Positions 42,129 to 50,133 are shown, counted from the first letter of the stretch. The stretch: DNA of 52,729 nucleotides from Bryobacterales bacterium (GCA_003135055.1 PLDF01000513.1:15603-68331), one strand, 5' to 3'. Notes: generated by a model from the sequence alone, not told the origin. Made by a program: numbers and translations.

Positions 42129-43298
42129 CTATCCGAAGGCCACCGCGATTTCGTTGTCCACCGTACCCTGCGCCCGCGACGGCCGGAATTTCCATTGCAG
42201 CCGGTTCGTGCTATCGTCGAGCTCCGGCACGGCTGGTATCACGCTTGGCAGATACACGCCCATCATTTGTCCCGAAACATTGCCTAACTGGAGCATCACG
42301 CTGATCGGCGATTGCTGCCGCGCCGCCTGATACAACCCCTCCGTCGCCGCGTCGTCCTGGCTGTATAGCTCCAGCGACACCGCTACCACCCGCCGTCCCG
42401 GCGATATCGCCAGCGGCAGACTCGATCCGTACTCCCGTGCTCTCGTCTCCAGGTTGTTCTTCAGGACTATGGATGCATTGGTCACCGTGAAGAACTCGGA
42501 TGCCGTGGCTCCCATCCACGCCTGCCCCAAATTCCCCGGGACAATCGAATAGTCGAAGGCCGCCAGCGCGGGCTCGGCCGGGAAGCTTTGAAGCGACGCC
42601 TCGCCCGCCGAGAAGCTTATGCTATCCAGTACGTCCTGCGCCAACCCGCCGAACTGGAATTCGTGGAAGTCCCCGTTGACCTGGATTGCCATCTCGTCGA
42701 CTGCCGCCCCGTTTATCACTCTTTGCACCGCCGTCGCCGGGTCCCAATAGTCGAATACAGTGACGCTCGGCAACACGGTCGCGGGCGTGTAGGTGACAGT
42801 TGCCTGCGTCGCTGCACCGGTCCCCGGTAAGATCGTAAAGGGCGCATTCAACACTACGTTGTTGGCATCCACAATGGCGCCGACAAATCGCAATTCGCTG
42901 CCCGACGCCACCGCCTGTCCAACCGAAAGTCCGTGCGCCGCCGAGAAGCCCAGAGCCCCGCTGGCTGTGGCGGTGGACACCGAGCCCCCAGCCGACTGCG
43001 CCGGCGTACCGCCCAACGCCGCTTGGAAAAGCGGCCCATACGACGGACCAGGCGACGTCTTCTGCCAGCTCGTCAAGTAGGTATTCAACGCGAAACTCGT
43101 CTGCTTCCGTCCGCCCGCCGGCACTCCGGGAAAGGTTCGGCTGCCGGTCTTGTCCTGCCGTCCGTTGACTATAAGCTGCTGCTGCACCGTTAGCTTTACG
43201 GCGGGTATCCGGTTGATCGATGTTATCGCTCCCACCGATCCGTAAGAGCTCTCCAGCGCCGTATACAGGCGGTTTGAGTTAGAAAGAATGTAGGACAT
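42129..43298 (-). CDS. Tail tube protein
   Basis: 389 residues. Opens MSYILSNSNRLYTALESSYGSVGAITSINRIPAVKL, with a long beta-rich body and a clear internal insertion of an Ig-like or Hyp domain around residues 115-200 (VSTATASGALGFSAAHGLSVGQAVASGSELRFVGAIV). The ends (DEMAIQVNGDFHEFQFGGLAQD; VPELDDSTNRLQWKFRPSRAQGT) fit a tail tube major subunit of the lambda gpV / phage tail tube kind. It polymerises into the tube through which DNA would pass. It starts one base past the upstream stop. The family call rests on position and general character. Confidence 0.7.
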   Translation of the reverse strand: MSYILSNSNRLYTALESSYGSVGAITSINRIPAVKLTVQQQLIVNGRQDKTGSRTFPGVPAGGRKQTSFALNTYLTSWQKTSPGPSYGPLFQAALGGTPAQSAGGSVSTATASGALGFSAAHGLSVGQAVASGSELRFVGAIVDANNVVLNAPFTILPGTGAATQATVTYTPATVLPSVTVFDYWDPATAVQRVINGAAVDEMAIQVNGDFHEFQFGGLAQDVLDSISFSAGEASLQSFPAEPALAAFDYSIVPGNLGQAWMGATASEFFTVTNASIVLKNNLETRAREYGSSLPLAISPGRRVVAVSLELYSQDDAATEGLYQAARQQSPISVMLQLGNVSGQMMGVYLPSVIPAVPELDDSTNRLQWKFRPSRAQGTVDNEIAVAFG

Positions 43299-43299
43299 A

Positions 43300-43803
43300 T
43301 TAACTAATGCTTACTCCAATCTCGAATGTAATCTTCGCAGTTTGAATAAAGTTGCGGCCGCCATGTTTCACCGGCCCGAACGCTACCTGGTAACCACCCG
43401 CGTAATACATACCGCCGCCCCAATCGCCCAAACTTGAGGCCAGCACCCCCATGACCGCGTCGGCATAGGTCTCAAGGTTTGATTGAACCTGGTCCAACCG
43501 GTCCTCGGAGTGGCGTAAATCGATCGCCATCTGAAGCTTTCCCGAGAAGGTCCGGAATTTCTCGATCTGGCTGTTCACGATCTTCTCGCAGTAAATGTTC
43601 GCTGCCGGATACTGGACCGTGTCGCTTCGCTCGGCCAAATCGGAAGCAATGTTTCCGGATCGAACTTGCGCTGAGTCGAGTAGTCCCGGAATCGCCGGAG
43701 CGCCTTGCGTCAGGGCCGCCAGGTTAGCGTTCACCCCGCCGCTCGGCGCAGTCAGGCGCTGAATTACCTTGCCCGTTATTGCGCTTCCAATTTGCGGCGT
43801 CAT
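43300..43803 (-). CDS. Head-tail connector or tail-terminator-like protein
   Basis: 167 residues between the connector-type protein and the tail tube, exactly where tail terminator or completion proteins sit. It contains a helical YPAANIYCEKIVNSQIEKFRTFSGKLQMAIDLRHSEDRLDQVQSNLETYADAV segment and ends with a beta strand pattern (KHGGRNFIQTAKITFEIGVSIS), which matches the general alpha/beta pattern of tail terminators (gpU/gp17-like). Its start abuts the previous stop (43804). Not recognised by a specific family motif. Confidence 0.6.
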   Translation of the reverse strand: MTPQIGSAITGKVIQRLTAPSGGVNANLAALTQGAPAIPGLLDSAQVRSGNIASDLAERSDTVQYPAANIYCEKIVNSQIEKFRTFSGKLQMAIDLRHSEDRLDQVQSNLETYADAVMGVLASSLGDWGGGMYYAGGYQVAFGPVKHGGRNFIQTAKITFEIGVSIS

Positions 43804-44568
43804 TTATCCCCTCTGAAGAACTCGCGGAAGCGCCTGCAGGTAAGTCGGCTTCTGCCCCTTGCCTGGAAGCGCGCCGGTCTGCACCAGCACTGCCGGCTGC
43901 TCCCACGTCTGACCCAAAGTCAGGAAAGACGCATTCTGGCAGAACATCGCGTCCGGCGAAACGCCTGCATACACGTTCCACCCAGCCGCGGTCTGCGGCG
44001 CAGTGGCTGTGCCGACCAGAAAGGTGCTTGAGGTCGTGCCGATCGCCGTCTCAGTCGCCGCCGCCCCCTGTTCGCCTCCCGCGTTGACCCAAGCTATAGT
44101 CACGTAGTACAGTCCGTCGGCCAGAGCCCCTGGAAATGCGGTCACCGTAGGCATCGCCGCCCTCGGGACCGGTTGCGCCGCTATCCCAACCCCGATCTCG
44201 ATCAGCTTCTCGTACGCCCATTTCGCCAGCGCGTGGAACTGGTCCCTCTTCCCCGCATACCGGTCGTTGAGTTGACTGTTATATGCATCGCCGTAGACCA
44301 GTTCCAGCGAGCGCGCCGTGTGCCACAACTTCAGAGGAGGCGTTACCACCACTCTGTCTAAGTTCGGCTGCGGCGCCAGCCAGAATAGCTGATCTACATA
44401 GCCGAACCGGTTGAGAGCGGTATGCAGGTCCATCGCCACTTGTTCCTGTGCGATGGCGATCTTCTGCGTCACGTCGATCCCCTCCACGCTGGCCACGTTG
44501 GAAAGCTGTGAGTCCTGCGCTGTCAGGTCCTCCATGCAGGAAATAGGACCGTCTGTGAACAGTGCCAT
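43804..44568 (-). CDS. Virion-associated protein with a C-terminal Ig/FN3-like domain
   Basis: 254 residues. The N-terminal about 125 residues are helical (DLTAQDSQLSNVASVEGIDVTQKIAIAQEQVAMDLHTALNRFG), fitting a head-tail connector of the gp6/gp15 type. The C-terminal about 115 residues form a FN3-like module (LADGLYYVTIAWVNAGGEQGAAATE...GWNVYAGVSPDAMF), similar to one in the tail-tip protein. ATG 44568 follows AAGGGCG, five bases after the upstream stop. The exact role is uncertain. Confidence 0.6.
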   Translation of the reverse strand: MALFTDGPISCMEDLTAQDSQLSNVASVEGIDVTQKIAIAQEQVAMDLHTALNRFGYVDQLFWLAPQPNLDRVVVTPPLKLWHTARSLELVYGDAYNSQLNDRYAGKRDQFHALAKWAYEKLIEIGVGIAAQPVPRAAMPTVTAFPGALADGLYYVTIAWVNAGGEQGAAATETAIGTTSSTFLVGTATAPQTAAGWNVYAGVSPDAMFCQNASFLTLGQTWEQPAVLVQTGALPGKGQKPTYLQALPRVLQRG

Positions 44569-44573
44569 CGCCC

Positions 44574-44897
44574 TTACGCCTTTTCTTTCTTACCGCCAGC
44601 CAATCTTGCCAGCTCGGCGCTAGGCACTACAGTTATATGCACCTTGGCCACCTCGGCCTCCTCATCGGCCGCCCGCTTGGCCTCCGCCCGCGCTTCCCGG
44701 TAGGTTTTCGCTTCGTCCGCCGTCGCCAATCGCGCCGTCCCCTCGGTGATCATCTTCGCAGCCACGGCGCGCGTAACCTCGGCGCAACTTCCCGCCTTGC
44801 CACCGTCGTCCGTCTGTTGGCTGACGATCAGCGGAAACGCATCTGGAATCTTGGATTCCGTATCCCGTCTCTTTTGGTAGTAGAGCTTCAGATCCAT
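44574..44897 (-). CDS. Small head protein of unknown function
   Basis: 107 residues, behind AAGGAGAA with normal spacing. Charged and helical, with a repeated Ala/Glu/Arg stretch (KTYREARAEAKRAADEEAEVAKV) and a Lys-rich end (AGGKKEKA). It follows the coat gene, where head decoration or head completion proteins are often encoded. No family recognised. Confidence 0.65.
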   Translation of the reverse strand: MDLKLYYQKRRDTESKIPDAFPLIVSQQTDDGGKAGSCAEVTRAVAAKMITEGTARLATADEAKTYREARAEAKRAADEEAEVAKVHITVVPSAELARLAGGKKEKA

Positions 44898-44950
44898 CCC
44901 ATTTCTCCTTGATCTAACCTTCGCTGGTCTAACCTTGGCTAAGCCGTGGA

Positions 44951-44976
44951 GCAGGCCGCCATCGTTACCGGCCTGC
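44951..44976 (-). terminator. Hairpin after the major coat gene
   Basis: GCAGGCC and GGCCTGC pair perfectly around a 12-base loop, 24 bases after the coat stop at 45000. There is no U-tract. Phages often place such a hairpin behind the coat gene to limit read-through or protect its mRNA. A direct repeat (TCTAACCTT.GCT twice) lies between it and the next ribosome site. Confidence 0.5.
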
Positions 44977-44999
44977 CCCTCGACTTACTGCCTGGGTAA

Positions 45000-45911
45000 C
45001 TAGGTGTTGACTTGTACGCCCAACGCGTTCCGCAGAACGCCGCAGCCGTACAACACATCCACCGTGAACTGCTGTGCCAGCGTATTCGGCTGATAGCTCA
45101 TCACTACCCGCATGCCAAAGTTGCCGAGTTCGGCGTACTCCGCAATCGCGCCCGTACCCGGTAAGGGTTGCGGCAGACGGCGGACCACCAGGCCCATTGC
45201 GTTCTTCGTGAACGCAAGGTTGTGAGTGTTCACCGGCGCGGTACCGGTCTTCGGCACGAACTGCGAACGGAATACGAAGAAATCCTTCACCTTTCCGATC
45301 GTGCCGTCGACGATGGCGCGCAGACCGGCTTCGCCCGAATTCTGGAATTCGCTGAAGCGCGGAATCTGTCGCCATGCCGAATAGGTAGCGGCGTCCACCA
45401 CCATGTACTTCTCCTCGAGTGGCGGAGCCTTAGCCAGGAATAACGCTGTTTCCGCGGCGTCCACCACTGCTTCGGTAATCGCAACTCCCGGGGTGCCCAG
45501 CGGGCCGTTGAACGTGAAGCCGGCATACAGGGCCAGCAGGTCGCTCTCGATCCTCTGTGCGATCGCCGCCACCGCCGGCTGCATGTAGATCTTCAGCAGG
45601 TCCGGCACCGCCAGCACCTTAGTCACGTCCGGAATCTGGAAGGTCGCTTCCACGTGCGAGTTCAGCACGATCTGCGCATTCCCCAGACTCGGGTTCTGCG
45701 TCTGCACCGTTCCGCCCTCGGCTATGTTGTTCGCCACCATAGTAGGCGGAATCGGGATGTTCACTGTATCGCCGGCATTCGCCAGCACTGGCTCATAGTC
45801 GCGATTGACCAGGTTCCCCATGATGAGGTTGCCGATCAGCACCGGTAAAGCGTCCACCGCCACCAGTTTCACAATCGCGCTTGCGACGTTGTTTGAGGTA
45901 ATAGCTCCCAT
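45000..45911 (-). CDS. Major coat protein, P22 gp5-like
   Basis: 303 residues, behind AAGGAGAA. Starts MGAITSNNVASAIVKLVAVDALPVLIGNL. LVNRDYEPVLANAGDTVNIPIP and the following HVEATFQIPDVTK are characteristic of the P22 coat/gp5-type HK97-fold family, as is the C-terminal AIAEYAELGNFGMRVVMSYQP...FTVDVLYGCGVLR. It forms the icosahedral shell. It is shorter than P22 gp5 (430), as in many siphoviral members that lack the large insertion domain. No N-terminal delta domain or head protease gene is seen, consistent with scaffold-directed assembly. Confidence 0.82.
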   Translation of the reverse strand: MGAITSNNVASAIVKLVAVDALPVLIGNLIMGNLVNRDYEPVLANAGDTVNIPIPPTMVANNIAEGGTVQTQNPSLGNAQIVLNSHVEATFQIPDVTKVLAVPDLLKIYMQPAVAAIAQRIESDLLALYAGFTFNGPLGTPGVAITEAVVDAAETALFLAKAPPLEEKYMVVDAATYSAWRQIPRFSEFQNSGEAGLRAIVDGTIGKVKDFFVFRSQFVPKTGTAPVNTHNLAFTKNAMGLVVRRLPQPLPGTGAIAEYAELGNFGMRVVMSYQPNTLAQQFTVDVLYGCGVLRNALGVQVNT

Positions 45912-45957
45912 TTATTCTCCTTGTTTGTTTTGCCGGCCCGGTCGGCCGGTACTTCTT

Positions 45958-46509
45958 TTACAGACCGCGGAGGGTCTGCGACGCCACGCGCACGATCTCT
46001 TCTCGTACTCGCTGCATTTCTTCCGCGCTCATTCCCGGTTTGATCCGGTCGAGCGTAATCGGCTCGCCACCGGAATGCGGCGCCTTAAGGGTCGCTGTCA
46101 TTCCGCTCCCGCCGGCAATCCTGGCCGGAAGAAACTCCGGGTTATCGCTCACAAAGGATGAGAGGTATTCCTTCATCGAAACCTCCCCACTCTCCCCGCG
46201 AGCCACCAGGCGGCCGTCTTCCCCGCGCACGATACCGTCCTGCACTGCCTTGAATGCAAGGTCGATCTTCGCCACGCCGAGCCTCTGCAACTCGGCGCGA
46301 ACCGACGAGCTCCGTTCCGCTTCGTCGGCATGCTTCCGGCTGCGCTTGTTCTCTTCCACCACTTCGTTCAGCCGCCGTTCCAATTGCTCGCGCCGCTTAC
46401 GTTCTTCATGCAACTCCACTTTGTAAGCGGGTTCGCTCTTGGCAGTTTCGTTCGTCGCGTATTCCTGAATCGCCTGCCTGACGATTGCTTGTATATCGAG
46501 TCCTTCCAT
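45958..46509 (-). CDS. Head scaffolding protein
   Basis: 183 residues, behind a GGGAGGG ribosome site. Its acidic/basic coiled coil (VELHEERKRREQLERRLNEVVEENKRSRKHADEAER, about residues 31-66) and a small C-terminal basic helix (AEEMQRVREEIVRVASQTL) are the usual scaffold layout. It sits between portal and coat, 46 bases before the coat gene. It probably directs coat assembly and leaves the procapsid. Confidence 0.78.
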   Translation of the reverse strand: MEGLDIQAIVRQAIQEYATNETAKSEPAYKVELHEERKRREQLERRLNEVVEENKRSRKHADEAERSSSVRAELQRLGVAKIDLAFKAVQDGIVRGEDGRLVARGESGEVSMKEYLSSFVSDNPEFLPARIAGGSGMTATLKAPHSGGEPITLDRIKPGMSAEEMQRVREEIVRVASQTLRGL

Positions 46510-46528
46510 ATCCCTCCCAAGATTTCAC

Positions 46529-47968
46529 TTACGCTTGCGCCGGGTCGTGCATCCGGTCAATCTCTTCGGATACCTGATTCTTGATCTCTTGCCGCGCATC
46601 GCTCAGGTATTTCAGCGCCAGCTTCTTAAACACTTGCTTCACCAGAGTTGGCGACCCGATTCCCATCTCCAACAGCTTTTTGGCGTCGTCCAGCTCACCG
46701 CCGAATTCATCGATGTCGAATTCGTCCAACCCCGATACGTCGATCGAGATTTCGTCCTGCCGCGCCGCGGCGATAGCCCACAGCACCTCCTTCATGGAGT
46801 TCTTGACTGTGTCGCCGTACGCTCGCAGCACTTCTTCGGTCGTGCTGAAATCCAGCTGCTTGCTCAGCGCCGATTGTTGCGAAGAGCCGGAGCTTGCCCC
46901 CGCCTGGCTCAGCAGATAGCACACCCTGTAGATCTCGTCTTTGAGGCTCACAAGGTTATCCGCGGCTATCTGATAGACCTTACCTTCGGGTTCGTTCCAT
47001 CCAAACCTGTCCTGCGGACCGAGCTGAATGTAATATGATTCACCGACTATCTGATTCCACTCCCGGTCCGAGTAAATCACCGGCGTCGCGAACAGCCCCA
47101 TCGTCAAAGCCCACGAGAGCGCATTCGCCTTGTTAAAATGTTCCAGTTGCAGCAGCGCCGACTTATTCAACAGCCACAGCCCGTCCGTTACCTTCAGCTG
47201 AAACACCGGTACGCGCCGCAGACCGGCGAATCCGTGCCGTCCTTCGTCGATCAGCTCCACTTGCTTAGATTCGCCGTGCTTGCAAAACAGCTGAAAGTTC
47301 TCGCGGTCGTAATAGATCCACCGAGTGTCGCGCTCCCACTTGGTATCCGTCACTTTGGACTGCTGAAAACAGGACGTGCGGATTACCACCCATTCCAGTT
47401 CGCCGTTCTGGTCGTAGTTCCAGTTGATGACTTCGTCCGGACCATAGCTCATCAGATAGGCGCGCGACCGCCCCGAGGCGTCTTCCTCCGCGCGAGTCGC
47501 CGCCACGTTATCGGATCTCGGGAAATCGGCCACGATATAGCTGCTGCCGCACACCAGCGTTTCCACAAATCGCTGGCGGAAGAACTCGCTCAAGCTCGTC
47601 CCTTTGAGGTCGCAGTTGTTCGACAGGCCCGTGTAAAACTGTTTCGCCGCCCCGCTTCCGTCGAACATCACATTCGGAGCCCGGTGCATCAGCGTCGCGG
47701 CGTACCAATCTACGATCGAGCCAATATGATTCTGGTAGAACACCCGGCTCAACCGTTCCGCGTAGATTTCGTTAGGCTCCTTGTGCCGGCGCGCCAGGTA
47801 CTCCGAAGCGTGTTCCCGAAGCTGCTCGCCGCCCGTATACAGGTCTCTGTACTTCTTCCACATGGCTTTTCGAGCCGCATACTCCGGATGCTCCCGGTTG
47901 ATAGTCGTTGTCAAAACAATCGCTCCTGGCGCTTCCCTATTTTGGGAAGCGGTCTGCATTCCTGCCAC
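46529..47968 (-). CDS. Phage portal protein (DUF4055-like)
   Basis: 479 residues from GTG 47968; ATG 47959, three codons in, is an equally good start and neither has a clear ribosome site. Portal-type features: YAERLSRVFYQNHIGSIVDWYAATL near the N-terminus, LNKSALLQLEHFNKANALSWALTMGLFATPVIY in the middle, and a long C-terminal helical clip/wing with TTEEVLRAYGDTVKNSMKEVLWAIAAARQ. It forms the 12-mer ring for DNA passage and head-tail joining. No terminase gene precedes it, which is unusual for a complete head module. Confidence 0.82.
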   Translation of the reverse strand: MAGMQTASQNREAPGAIVLTTTINREHPEYAARKAMWKKYRDLYTGGEQLREHASEYLARRHKEPNEIYAERLSRVFYQNHIGSIVDWYAATLMHRAPNVMFDGSGAAKQFYTGLSNNCDLKGTSLSEFFRQRFVETLVCGSSYIVADFPRSDNVAATRAEEDASGRSRAYLMSYGPDEVINWNYDQNGELEWVVIRTSCFQQSKVTDTKWERDTRWIYYDRENFQLFCKHGESKQVELIDEGRHGFAGLRRVPVFQLKVTDGLWLLNKSALLQLEHFNKANALSWALTMGLFATPVIYSDREWNQIVGESYYIQLGPQDRFGWNEPEGKVYQIAADNLVSLKDEIYRVCYLLSQAGASSGSSQQSALSKQLDFSTTEEVLRAYGDTVKNSMKEVLWAIAAARQDEISIDVSGLDEFDIDEFGGELDDAKKLLEMGIGSPTLVKQVFKKLALKYLSDARQEIKNQVSEEIDRMHDPAQA

Positions 47969-48018
47969 AGTAAGTTTCCGGGCGCGTCCGATAAGTGTGT
48001 CCGCAACCTTTCGCGGTC

Positions 48019-48216
48019 TTACACTCTCGGTCTGCCGGCAAACCGATCTCGCCCTCTGCCGATCACGGTTTCGCGTTCGTCAGGTTCACCTGTTCCCAGA
48101 TGCTTGGGATCGACCGCGGCGCCCGCCCTTGAACCGGCGTTGTCGCGTGAACCAGTCCAGCGCCCACCGGCCGGAACACGAACTTCGATATCGTATCCCG
48201 GTACGTTCTCACCCAT
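48019..48216 (-). CDS. Small ORF in frame behind the leader gene, possibly its cut-off 3' part
   Basis: 65 codons from ATG 48216, without a ribosome site. The reading frame is the same as that of 48286-48582 and is open directly after that gene's TAA (reads FTPPPSQQAFQESTARFKRLSILMGENVPGYDIE from 48285), so the two may be one gene interrupted by a single stop. The part after residue 20 is Gly/Arg/Asp-rich and of uncertain coding quality. No family recognised. Apart from this ORF the 47969-48285 stretch before the portal gene has nothing else I can support. Confidence 0.35.
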   Translation of the reverse strand: MGENVPGYDIEVRVPAGGRWTGSRDNAGSRAGAAVDPKHLGTGEPDERETVIGRGRDRFAGRPRV

Positions 48217-48285
48217 CAGGATCGAGAGCCGCTTGAATCTCGCCGTAGACTCCTGGAATGCCTGTTGTGACGGCGGGGGCGTAAA

Positions 48286-48582
48286 TTATGTCTCATCCGA
48301 TAATCTTGCCGATGCGACGCATGTAACCGCGATCTCCGTTGGCCTGTCAGTCTCCAGTTGTAAGTCGCGCTCAACCTGCAGCAGCCTTAAGTACTCCGCT
48401 AGCGTCGACCTGAACGTTTCGTCGTCACTTAGTTTTTGTTCGAACACCTTCAGCGCCTCGGAGAGCAAATCTGAAAGGCGTCGTGGCGGTAACTCCTCGG
48501 CTTGTTCAACGTCTTTCGCCAGGCCCGCTTCGTGAGCCGTGGGTGCATCGTTTGTCTTTGGTCGATTGTTTGTTCGCCGCAT
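48286..48582 (-). CDS. First ORF of the phage-like cluster, unknown function
   Basis: 98 residues: a polar N-terminus (MRRTNNRPKTNDAPTAHEAG), then a helical part (RLSDLLSEALKVFEQKLSDDETFRSTLAEYLRLLQVERDLQLE) that looks coding. Such a helical small protein could be a DNA-binding or small-terminase-like subunit, but no helix-turn-helix is visible, so I give no function. Its ATG directly follows a terminator's U-tract with no ribosome site between them, which makes the annotated start or its mode of translation unusual. Confidence 0.5.
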   Translation of the reverse strand: MRRTNNRPKTNDAPTAHEAGLAKDVEQAEELPPRRLSDLLSEALKVFEQKLSDDETFRSTLAEYLRLLQVERDLQLETDRPTEIAVTCVASARLSDET

Positions 48583-48614
48583 AAAAAAAGCGGCTTCGCA
48601 ATCCGCGAGGCCGC
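48583..48614 (-). terminator. Intrinsic terminator or attenuator directly before the first phage-like gene
   Basis: Minus strand: GCGGC-C-TCGC-GGATT-GCGA-A-GCCGC, a nine-pair stem with one C-A mismatch and a 5-base loop, followed by seven T and then the ATG at 48582. The 3' arm GCCGC can instead pair with GCGGC at 48580-48576 (inside codons 1-3), giving an alternative hairpin across the start codon. It either shields the cluster from upstream transcription or works as an attenuator. Confidence 0.75.
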
Positions 48615-49125
48615 CGCAAATTCTCTTCCCGGTATGAGACTAGCAGCCGGGTTATAGCCTTCAGGCAGCCTTGATCGCGTAACTGATTGAAAGGAAACCT
48701 AAAAAAAAATTAATATTGCGTGACTCAACTTCGCGGCTCCTACGGGCTGCCGCCGGGACCGAATGAAAAAGGGCCTCGCGCAACGGCGATCCCTCACGCT
48801 GCGCGAGAAGCGCTCTTTCGTCAAGTTATTGATTCAGCGGCGGTTGTGAGTCGACTGTTGGCCGCGCCGGTAAGCGGCCAAGGTCGGAAGAGTGACACCA
48901 AGGCAAATGATTCGATTCTCTTTCAGACACTTCTATCGCTTGACAGTAGGTGAGCGGTTCGCCTGTGGTCCAATGCGCGGGGACGCTTTATCGGACTTTC
49001 GCAACGCGTAGGGCAGGCTGAGCTGATTGGGCTGCGTGTGTTAGCCGTCAAAGCGTCGGGACGCCGCCCTTAAATGAACCGTATCGGGGGTAAATCGGCC
49101 TTGCGCGGGCCCGAGGAAATGCGCG
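48615..49125. other. Right border of the phage-like cluster, no clear gene
   Basis: It begins with an AT-rich patch on an otherwise GC-rich background (48685-48718, including nine A in a row and TTAATATT), a possible promoter or boundary. A plus-strand ORF 48720-48953 (77 codons from GTG) has no ribosome site and no family. No tRNA, integrase or att-like duplication with the left border is seen. Confidence 0.45.
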
Positions 49126-50133
49126 TCAAGCCCTCCACTTCACACCCAAATCCAAAACTTTCCGCGCGTATTCCACTCCACGCTCCATATGCTCCCGCTG
49201 CTGGTATTGCAGCGCCGCCGCCAGCGGTTCGGCGATCTTGCCCGGAACGTCTTCGATCACCATCGGGCCTTCATACGGGCGTCCCTGCTTGGCAAGAGCC
49301 AGGAATCGCGCCAGGTCCGCGGCCCTCATGTCGGTCCAGTTCTTCATGAACTCGGGGTCGTAAATCACCAGCACCAGCGGCGGGCGCCCTGTGATCGGCT
49401 TGTTATACACGGCTATCGGCGGGCTAACTTCCTTTGCCTTGGCAACGATCTTCTTGAAATCCACTACCCCTTCGCCCAGCGGAACCCATTGCACTGCGAC
49501 GCCGTTGTGCGATTCGTAAACCACCGAATCGCGCAGATGCAGCATCACTGCGACCGGCCCCAGCGTTTCCACCGTTGAAAGCGGGTCTTCCATTACGAAG
49601 ACCGGGTTGCCAGTGTCGAGATAGGAGCCCACAAATTCCTTTCCGGCGCCGTCAATCACCTGGCGCGTCTGCCGGCAGAAGAGATCCTTATGATTCTCGA
49701 TGGCGAATTTTACGCCCGCATCCATAGCTTCGGTACGCACGCTGCGTAGTGTCCGAATCATGGTCTCCATGGTCTTCTCCACCGGTCCGGGCGGAAGGCT
49801 GGCGCGGTCTCCGGCGACGCGAAACCTCACCAGCTTCGAGCCGATGCCCACAGCGTGCTTGATGCCGTCGCGCAGTCTCTGCATGGTGGCGGCCATTCCG
49901 TCGGGCGTCCGCGGAAGCGCGCCGGCGTCGCCGCCGTGGAGTTCCAGACCCAAACGCGCGGCCGACTCCTTGAGCGCCTTCCAGTGGGCCGGATCGTTGT
50001 TCAGCGGATCGATGGAATCCTGCAGATAGACCGCGTCGAGCTTGAGGCTGGCGCCATATTCCAATAGCTTGAGGTCTTGCCACCGCATGGCGCGAACCGA
50101 ATACGTGTTGAATCCCAGCGGAAAATGATCCAT
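49126..50133 (-). CDS. Sugar phosphate isomerase/epimerase-like TIM-barrel protein
   Basis: 335 residues from ATG 50133 (MDHFPLGFNTYSVRAMRWQDLKLLEYGASLKLDAVYL); an ATG nine codons upstream is possible, and AGGACA lies upstream of the chosen start. The AP_endonuc_2/xylose-isomerase-like barrel shows KFAIENHKDLFC (metal-ligand Glu), VGSYLDTGNPVFVMEDPLSTVETL (Asp), VAVMLHLRDSVV (His) and VQWVPLGEGVVDFKKIV (Glu), the order of metal ligands in the family. It probably isomerises or epimerises a sugar or inositol derivative. It is divergent from the GH127 gene with 92 bases between, so a joint role in plant-polysaccharide sugar use is likely but unproven. Confidence 0.88.
   Translation of the reverse strand: MDHFPLGFNTYSVRAMRWQDLKLLEYGASLKLDAVYLQDSIDPLNNDPAHWKALKESAARLGLELHGGDAGALPRTPDGMAATMQRLRDGIKHAVGIGSKLVRFRVAGDRASLPPGPVEKTMETMIRTLRSVRTEAMDAGVKFAIENHKDLFCRQTRQVIDGAGKEFVGSYLDTGNPVFVMEDPLSTVETLGPVAVMLHLRDSVVYESHNGVAVQWVPLGEGVVDFKKIVAKAKEVSPPIAVYNKPITGRPPLVLVIYDPEFMKNWTDMRAADLARFLALAKQGRPYEGPMVIEDVPGKIAEPLAAALQYQQREHMERGVEYARKVLDLGVKWRA

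Larger units (their letters stand above)
33616..48582 (-). mobile_element. Compact tailed-phage structural gene cluster (prophage remnant or domesticated particle)
   Basis: All genes run right to left: small leader gene(s), portal, scaffold, P22-like coat, three small connector/completion proteins, tail tube, tail assembly chaperone with -1 extension, two Dit-like proteins, tail-tip protein and a long glycosidase-like tail protein. Spacing is from overlaps to a few dozen bases in the tail half. Not found in or next to it: terminase, head protease, tape measure, integrase, repressor, holin/endolysin, replication genes, or att repeats. Base use looks slightly less GC-rich than in the flanks. 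The order is that of a siphovirus-like morphogenesis block. The absence of packaging and mobility genes, with intact long structural ORFs, suggests a GTA-like or otherwise domesticated particle, or a deleted prophage. Confidence 0.85.

Noticed and set aside
47138..48535. 465-codon plus-strand ORF opposite the portal gene
   Set aside because: The portal on the other strand is recognisable; this frame has no ribosome site and no recognisable domain.
33616..48720. Search for att-site direct repeats at the borders of the phage-like cluster
   Set aside because: By eye no repeat longer than chance joins the left border (33616) to the right border (48583-48720), and no tRNA gene is present; a computed comparison could still find a short core.
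48720..48953. 77-codon plus-strand ORF right of the phage cluster
   Set aside because: GTG start directly after an A-rich tract without a ribosome site; no family. Left unannotated.
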